From NCBI GenBank assembly GCA_033807775.1, contig CM066321.1, positions 233,980,350-234,044,349 on the forward strand: a stretch of 64,000 nucleotides of DNA, written 5' to 3'. Shown here in pieces: positions 56,847 through 64,000 of the stretch. The DNA is from Saussurea involucrata (lineage: Eukaryota > Streptophyta > Magnoliopsida > Asterales > Asteraceae). The position numbers and the translations under genes were made by a program. Each line of letters starts with the position of its first letter. Positions within the stretch are counted from its first letter, which is position 1. Under the pieces are notes generated by a model. The model was not told the origin of the DNA and searched no databases. It saw only the letters and a list, made by a program, of their open reading frames with translations.

Positions 56847-59800
56847 TTACCCTTCAAAGTTCAGCATTCCAAGCTCGCTGATGAGAAAGTTGAATCTTGT
56901 CTCATCAAGAGGTTTGGTAAATAAATCAGCTAACTGATAATCAGTTGGGATAAAATGAAGTTCTATATCACCATTCATCACATGATCTCTGATAAAATGA
57001 TATCTGATTTCTATGTGTTTTGTCTTTGAGTGTAGCACTGGATTGTTTGCTATAGCGATGGCACTTGTGCTGTCGCAATAGATTGGAATTTTGGAGAGCT
57101 GAAGATCATAGTCTAGTAGCTGATTTCTCATCCACAAGACTTGAGAGCAACAGCTTCCAGCGGCTACATATTCAGCTTCAGCTGTGGAAGTGGACACTGA
57201 GTTTTGCTTCTTACTTGTCCAACTTACCAGCTTTCCACCCAGGAGCTGACATCCTCCTGTGGTGCTTTTCCTATCCAGTTTGCAACCTGCAAAATCACTG
57301 TCTGAATAGGCGGTTAGATCGAATCCTGAGTCTTTGGGATACCAAAGGCCTAGATTCGCTGTACCCTTAAGATATCGAAAGATTCGCTTTACAGCTTTCA
57401 TATGAGATATCTTAGGTTCAGCTTGATATCGTGCACACAAGCATGTTGCAAACATAATATCGGGTCGGCTAGCTGTAAGATACAATAGTGAGCCGATCAT
57501 CCCACGGTACAGCGTGACATTGATAGGAACACCTTTTGTGTCCTTATCAAGTGTCAGCGGAGGTGCCATAGGTGTTTTCATAGCTAAACTTTCAGTTAAG
57601 TCGAATTTCTTCAGCATATCTTTAACATATTTTCCCTGATTAATGAAAGTTCCTTTTTCAGTTTGCTTAATCTGAAAACCAAGGAAATATGTTAGTTCAC
57701 CCATCATGCTCATTTTATACTCATCTTTCATTCTATCAGCGAAACGAGTACAAAGCTCAGGGTTAGTAGAACCAAATATAATGTCATCAACATATATTTG
57801 AACTAAAATGATATGACCTTTCACTTTTCTAAAAAATAGGGTTTTGTCAATCTTACCTCTCTCAAAATTTTCAATATGGAGATAAGTAGAGAGAGTATCA
57901 TACCATGCACGAGGAGCTTGCTTTAAGCCATAAAGTGCCTTGTCCAGTTTATAAACATAACCTGGACGCTTAGGATCTGAGAATCCTGGAGGTTGTTCCA
58001 CATACACTTCTTCATTCAGCTTTCCATTCAGAAACGCTGACTTAACATCCATCTGATGTACAGTGAAGTTTTTGTGTACAGCATATGCTAAGAAAAGACG
58101 AATAGATTCGAGTCTTGCTACTGGAGCAAAAGTTTCGTCATAATCTATGCCTTCCTCTTGTCTGTATCCCTGAGCAACAAGACGAGCTTTGTTGCGAGTT
58201 ACAGTACCATGTTCGTCCAACTTGTTTCGATAGACCCATTTAGTGCCTATCACCGTTTTGTCAGTTGGTCTACGAACGAGTTTCCAGACTTTGTTTCTTT
58301 CGAATTCAGTCAGCTCTTCTTGCATAGCGCTGACCCAGTTTGGATCTCTGAGGGCATCATCTATTTTCTTTGGTTCAGTTAGAGAAATAAAGTTAACAAA
58401 TAAACAAATATTACCTGCACTTCTACGCGTCTGAATACCAGCGTTAGGATCACCAAGAATTTGATCGATTGGGTGATTTACAGTCCATCGCTGAGCCGGA
58501 GCATACGTCGCTGACTCAGTTTGAACTGGAGAAACTGAAGATGAGGCTTCAGCTACTTCTGGATTATCAGCTAAGAGAGGAATGTCTGCATTTGTCACTT
58601 CATTCACTGATTTCTGAGAAATAGACGGAATTTCTGAGACATTTGGATCAAATGCAGGTATAGTGTTTATAGGCACAGCTGAGATCCAAGATGTTTCAGC
58701 TTCACTATTCTGCATATCTGGAATGATAGGAGGACCATCATTTTCTACGGTGTGAGCATGAGGAGTGGGAACTTCTTCTGAATCACCAAGATGAGAAAAC
58801 ATCCATTGATTCAGTTCTTCAGTATCAGCGGACGGTTTAGAGTTCGCTGAACGGGATTCGTCAAACGTGACGTGAATAGTTTCTTCTACAGTTTGTCTTC
58901 TACGGTTGAAGACTCTGAAGGCTTTGGAGACTGAGGAGTATCCAAGAAAGATTCCATCATCAGCTTTAGGATCATACTTTCCAAGGGCATCTCTGTTGTT
59001 CAGTATGAAACACTGACAACCAAAGATGTGAAGAAAGCTGATTGAAGGCTTTCTCCCATGAAAGAGTTCATAGGCTGTCTTTTTGAATCTTTTAACTATC
59101 AGCGACCTGTTTTGCGTAAAGCAAGCAGTGTTGACAGCTTCTGCCCAAAACTGAGTAGACAGGTGAGAATCGCTGAGCATTGAACGTGCAGCTTCAATAA
59201 TTGTTCTATTTCTTCTTTCAGCGACTCCATTTTGTTGCGGTGTTCTTACTGACGAAAAGTTGTGAGAAATACCCTTACTCTCAAGGAAGGAATCAAGAGA
59301 ACTGTTTTTTAATTCAGTTCCATGATCACTCTTTATTGAGCGAACAGTCATATTGTTCAGAGTTTCCATCTTCCGAACAAAGGTGATGAGTTCTTCAGGG
59401 GTGTCACTCTTAGAACGGAGAAACATTACCCATGTGTAACGAGAGAATTCATCAACTATGACCAGCGTATATTTCTTTCCAGCGATGGATTGTTTGTTAA
59501 CGGGGCCAAGCAAATCCATATGGAGTAGTTGTAGAGGAGATGACACTGAGGAGACTTGCTTTGACTTGAAGCTTGCCTTGGTCTGCTTCCCTTTTTCACA
59601 CGCTGAACATAAAGACTCTTTGGCGTATGAATGCTGAGGTAGACCAGTGACTAACTCTTTGGAGGAAAGAGTATTCAGTGTCTTGAAATTTAGATGTGAG
59701 AGCCTCTTGTGTCATAGCCAGTTAACATCAGAAGATGCCTTTGAGAAGAAACAAGAGTTCTCAGTGGTTGTTGAGTCCATGTTTATTACATAAACATTTT

Positions 59801-60125
59801 CCAAACGATAACCGCTGAGAGCTATCTTCTCCTTTTTGTCAGAGACAAAGCAGGATTCCTTAGTGAAACTCACTTTGTTATCCATGTCGCAAAGCTGACT
59901 GATGCTCAGAAGATTATGCTTCAGCCCTTCAACATATGCGACTCTTCTGAAGGAGGTTGTACCATTTGAAAGTACACCATACCCTCGGGTGTGTCCTTTT
60001 CCATTTCCACCAAAAGTCACAGAGGAACCCTTCTCTTCCTTGTATTCAGCGAGCAGGTTTTTCTTTCCAGTCATGTGTCTAGAGCATCCGCTATCGAGAT
60101 ACCAGATACCCTTCTTAACCTGCAA
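56847..60125 (-). pseudogene. pol: Copia pol of element D, one nonsense codon
   Basis: Piece 60125-59712 holds the protease (WYLDSGCSRHMTG) and ends at a TGA (59712-59714) where Trp of the pre-integrase motif is expected. The frame then continues, unbroken, for the whole of integrase (LGPVNKQSIAGKK, SDHGTEL, NGVAERRNR), RT (GIDYDETFAPVAR, QMDVKSAFLNG, YGLKQAPRAWY, YVDDIIFGS near 57790) and RNase H (YSDSDFAG, STAEAEYVAA, YCDSTSAIA, HIEIRYHF) to the stop at 56847. In the integrase core the residues after SDHGTE are changed from EFKN to ELKN. It is the best-preserved pol in the window. Confidence 0.93.
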
Positions 60126-60137
60126 TACAAAGGAAGA

Positions 60138-62553
60138 TTAGTTTTTCTTAGGTACCCACTTAACCATGTATACACGTTTGTTAGTGGAAGTAGTTGGAAT
60201 GGAAGGTTCAGCGGTCTTCGCAGCATTTGAAGATTCAGCTTTGTCTTTCTTCACTTTGGTTAATTTCTTAACCTCAGTGGTAGGAGTCACCTTGACCTGA
60301 TTTGCATCGGTGTTGGTCTTCTTTGCATTGGGGGCAATCTTCACCTTAGCTATTTTTTCAGCTTTGGTGGCTGTGGGGCACTTACTAGCAATATGATCGG
60401 TAAGTCCACAGTGATAACATTTCCTATAACTTAAAATAGTTCTAGGACCACTTGTATGCTGAGCTTTTAATTTTGAATTAGAAGTGCCAGCACCAAGTAA
60501 GCTATTTGCTTTAGAAATGGGACGAACATTCAGTTCTTCAGATTTCTTACCAAGGACATCCACTCTGAGTCTAGGAGTAGATCGCTGAATAGATCCAGAG
60601 ATCAGCTTTCTAGATCCAGAGGGGTTGGTCACTGAGGCTTTAGAGGCATTCAGCTTTGGTACTAAGGTACCCTTCTGAGGATTTTGATAAATAACAATTC
60701 CTTTACCTTTGTCTTTAGAGACAGAGGTAGGTTTTGAATAAACCATTTTCTCCTTACCTTTTGAGGAGGTAGGAGTTTCCTCAGGGATTGGTGTAATGGA
60801 CGAGGAGTACTGAGATGATGAAGTGTCAGCGACTGAGGATACGAACGTTCCAAATTTAAGCATTGAACGTTCAGTGGTTGGTTTTGGAGTATCATATTTA
60901 TAACCCAGACCACGTTTATCACTCAGAGGAATCTGAGCCTTAATTATCTCAGTGATCTTTGTTGAAGAAGTACACCATCCTTCAACAGTAGCATGTTCAG
61001 CTTTTAATGCAGCGATAGCTTCTGCTCGTTCGATTTTGACTAGCTGATTTAAATAGACTTGATCTTTAAAATCATCTTCAATTTTAGAAATCTTTTCTAT
61101 TTGAAGGTGGCAGTTTTTAAGCTTTTCAGCGAGATCAAGATTTTGGTTTCAACCACAGCTTTGCCGTTCATGGCTTCGTATAAACTTCTAGTCAAGAGAT
61201 CGATCTTACGGAGACTATCAGCTTCATCAATATTTGCAATATTGGTAAAGAAAGAGGGTGATACCTGAATGGTAGATGTTGAAGTGGAGGGAATGTCTGA
61301 ACTTTCTTCCTCTTCTTCAATCTTAGCCATGAGACATTGATTTGCTTCATCATCTTCAGAATCAGACGATGATGCTTCTTCATCAGAAGCAGCCCAATCA
61401 TAGTCAGCCATCAGGCCTTTTCCTTTCTTCTTAAAACTTTTCAGCTTTGCATACTTCTCCTTCAGCTTTGAGTATTTGTCATCTTTATTCCTTGGAACAA
61501 AGGATTTCTTTGTAAAAGCTGAAGGTCTCATGATTTTCTTTGACCTGCACTCATTAGCGAAATGACCTGTCTTTTCGCAGTTGAAACAAGTAGCAGTAGC
61601 CTTATCAACAAAAGCTGATGTTTTAGGCTTGTCAGTTATGGAAAGAGGTTTGTTCTTTCTAAACATTTTCTTCTTGGCGAATCTCCTGAACCTTTTAGTT
61701 AGGAGAGCCAAGGATTCATCATCATCTGAAGAATCAGAGTCTGATGACCTTTCAGAGTTACTTTCTAACTCAGTGATAGTGACTGAGGGTCGCTGAGTAG
61801 AAGGTTCTTATGAGATTAAAGCAACAGGAGTGCTTTTGGAATCTTTTACAAGATTCTTCTTAAGATGGCTAGATTGCTCATGATTCAGCAATGTACCATA
61901 TAAGGTTGAAAGGGTCATTGATTTAAGATCCTTTGACAGCTTGAGACACATGGAATAATTGTCCCAGCTTTCAGGTAAACATTCTAGAAACTTTGTCAGC
62001 ACTTCAAAGTTAGAATATTCTTACCAACAGTTTTTAGATCTATAATTAAACAATTAAAACGTTGGTGAACTTCAGAGAGAGTTTCATTCTTACCAGAAAT
62101 GAAGCTTTCGTATTGTCTTACCAGGTTGATCTTTCTTGAGTCCTGGACTTCAGACGTTCCTTCATACTGAACACATATTGTGTCCCACATGGCTTTTGAT
62201 GACTTCAGGTTCATGACGGAATGGTAGACTTCGTCAGGAAGGGCCATGGATTGTATGGATCTGGCTTTTGTATCTATAGCCACTTTCTTCTTATCTTCAT
62301 CGGTCCACATGTGTATTTACTTTGGAATCAGCCTTTCTGGAATAGCAGCTCTAGTTGCAGTGGCTGGAACTAAAGGATCAATTGTTACAGGGATGTGTGG
62401 GCCGTTTTCAAGATAGTAGGTCATAGTAGGGTCTACACCTTCTAAGAAGAGCATCATCCTATTTTTCCATAAATTGATGTTATCTCTGGAAAATCTAGGG
62501 GGTTTTGCAAAAGAACCATTGTCTATATAATGTGTGTTTGTGTGGGAGGCCAT
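60138..62553 (-). pseudogene. gag: Gag of element D, broken
   Basis: Same protein as the intact gag of A (MASHTNTHYIDNGSFAKPPRF). Lesions visible by comparison: a stop near 62315 (Glu codon to TAA), a 1-base deletion near 62022, a stop near 61808 and a 1-base deletion near 61148. The first knuckle CFNCEKTGHFANEC and second CYHCGLTDHIASKC are kept. It ends WVPKKN and then TAA, in frame with pol as in A. Confidence 0.9.
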
Positions 62554-62619
62554 TTTCAGATAATAGCAAGGAAGAGAAATATCTTAGATTAGATCTTGTT
62601 TATGAGATTAAACAAATCT

Positions 62620-62631
62620 ACTCTGATACCA
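62620..62631 (-). other. Primer binding site of element D
   Basis: TGGTATCAGAGT on the minus strand; the last base differs from A. Confidence 0.85.
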
Positions 62632-62633
62632 CT

Positions 62634-63613
62634 TGTTGGTCCCGAAGGCCTATACAAGTTTGTAGAAGGAGGGGGGGGGGGGGGGGGGGGTTGAATACAA
62701 ACACACAGATTTTACTTTTCTAAATTGTTTATTGATAAATCATTAACAATTTACAGCTTGTTGCGGAGACAAGATTAAGGATAAACCTAAATCTAAACAA
62801 GTTGGAACACTAAGGTTTCTTGCACTAAGAAAGATAAGGAAATTACTAATAATAACCTATCTTGAGATAAAAGATATGAACTTGTCTAGAGTTAGCAAGT
62901 TACTTCAAATGAAGTGGGTTCATCTCTTTATATACTGCATGCATTTAATGCAAGTCGGTATACACTTTACACGTGTCATCAGCTGGTTGGTTGCATGTCA
63001 TTGACCTTGGTTGACAACCTTAGTAGCCGCATGGATGAACAGTGTAGTATCAGAATGGTTGTACGATTTCAGACAGTCGGAGGTTCTTTTTTGACATTTC
63101 GTACGGAGTCGTGCAAGGGTGGTTAAGACAAAAGTACTTTGTACGGAGGACTTCATGATCAGCTTTCGTTGATTCAGCGATTATCATTTACTATTCAGTA
63201 GATGATAAAGTTCAGCGATAGCTGAAGTCTTGTACTTGATACTTCACGTTGAGTGGACAAATCTGAGTCTTCGCTGATCCGCATCAGTTCATTAGGAGAC
63301 TTGTCGCTGGTTCTTGAGCTTGATCTTCGACTTCAGCGTAGAACCTTTGTTGACGTGAAACTTGTGTTCATGGATCATAAGTAAACAACTAACTTATCAG
63401 CGATCATCATAATGACTGAACAGACTCAGAGCATTTATGGTGAACAGTTTCACTGAATGTTTGACTTAAAGAGCGAGAGTTCCTATCAGCGGTACTGGAA
63501 GATCTTAGTACTTATCAGCGATAGTGAAACTCTGATACATATTGTTTACTTACAATTTTCACTAAGTTTTTAAGAGATGGTCATTATCAAATCACTGAGG
63601 GTTTGGATCAACA
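62634..63613 (-). repeat. 5' LTR of element D (980 bp)
   Basis: TGTTG...CAACA ends. The TATA box is at 62926-62934, the G-box at 62970-62975 and a G20 run at 62671-62690 (G16 in A). TCAGCG/CGCTGA motifs cluster in 63170-63510 as in A. Confidence 0.93.
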
Positions 63614-63982
63614 CGCACGACTTTCACTCTCGACCAACAGTTTACACATTGTTTTCACACACGACGCACACTGTTTTTACATTTAAAACACTTGTACTTT
63701 ACATTTCGAAGTCTTTCCATTCATTTATATTGTAATCTCTGTACAATCGACACCCGGAACACCAAGGACATCGCCCCTGATTGGCGACCATAGTGCAGCG
63801 ACGACATCCATTGTCATCCGCAGGTTTTTTCCTCATTGAGTTTTTTCCTGCGTCATCAAATCCTCTTTCTCATTTACATTTTCGTCTTTGTCGCACGTCT
63901 TTGTCGAATGATTCCTTTCTTTAGTTGTTAAAGTCCACATCGACCTTAAGTTGTCCCTTTGGTGCGATTTTTGGCATTAACA
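63614..63982 (+). repeat. Second Gypsy G-type LTR end
   Basis: Matches 27050-27413 and ends ...CATTAACA. It lies on the right flank of element D, which therefore inserted in or next to a G LTR. Confidence 0.75.
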
Positions 63983-63985
63983 GTT

Positions 63986-64000
63986 TGGCGCCATCCGTGG
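63986..64000 (+). other. Primer binding site after second G-type LTR (cut by window end)
   Basis: TGGCGCCATCCGTGG, identical to the start of the site at 27417. A second G-type interior must begin beyond the window. Confidence 0.72.

Larger units (their letters stand above)
51428..63613 (-). mobile_element. SIRE-like Copia element D, left LTR truncated
   Basis: It has the same family and layout as element A: LTR remnant 51428-51665, polypurine tract 51666-51677, extra gene (51932-55872), pol (56847-60125), gag (60138-62553), primer site 62620-62631 and 5' LTR 62634-63613. The 3' LTR keeps only 238 of ~980 bp, and no target duplication is visible, so a deletion removed its end and flank. Pol is nearly open; gag is broken. 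Confidence 0.93.

Overview
This window is plant nuclear DNA made almost entirely of nested LTR retrotransposons. I recognise no host gene, tRNA, rRNA or CRISPR array. The Copia elements have SIRE/Maximus-type features: tRNA-Met primer sites, two-knuckle gag, a YVDD reverse transcriptase and an extra gene after pol. With the elements carrying a TGGCGCC-type primer site, they point to a eudicot, perhaps Asteraceae; the family is only a guess.

Layout, left to right. (1) 1-11621: SIRE-like Copia element A, minus strand, left end outside the window. It has an extra gene (1-3932), pol (4915-8144), an intact gag (8157-10571), primer site and 5' LTR (10652-11621). (2) 11622-18468: a head-to-tail array of ~982/1012-bp units. 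Each unit is a partial LTR, primer site and leader of another Copia-type family; a full LTR closes the array. (3) 18469-20910: 3' end of plus-strand element C (extra gene, polypurine tract, LTR). (4) 20911-64000: remains of plus-strand Gypsy element(s) G, split by four insertions. T (21849-26698) is a gag-only Gypsy derivative with duplication ATCAA. B (28125-42838) is a complete-length but decayed SIRE-like element with duplication GCTAG. E (43274-50488) is a polymerase-less Copia derivative with duplication CTAAC/CTGAC. D (51428-63613) is a close relative of A with a truncated left LTR. The window ends at a second G-type LTR/primer-site junction.

How the parts work together. A, B and D encode gag, protease, integrase, reverse transcriptase and RNase H in Copia order. 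A keeps an open gag and D an almost open pol, so neither copy alone looks competent. C, E and T lack enzymes and could only have moved in trans.

The most interesting signal is in the extra gene after pol. In A and D it looks like an ordinary plant gene: TATA box, bZIP-type sites upstream, a 5'UTR intron ending just before the ATG, and a phase-0 intron in the coding region. B also has a TATA box in front of its copy. A related C-terminal module recurs in B, C and E and is duplicated in C. A second unusual signal is that each family is saturated with its own short motif (A/D TCAGCG, B CAGAGG, C TCAGAA, array/E TCCGGA, G CTTACG), in coding and non-coding parts alike.
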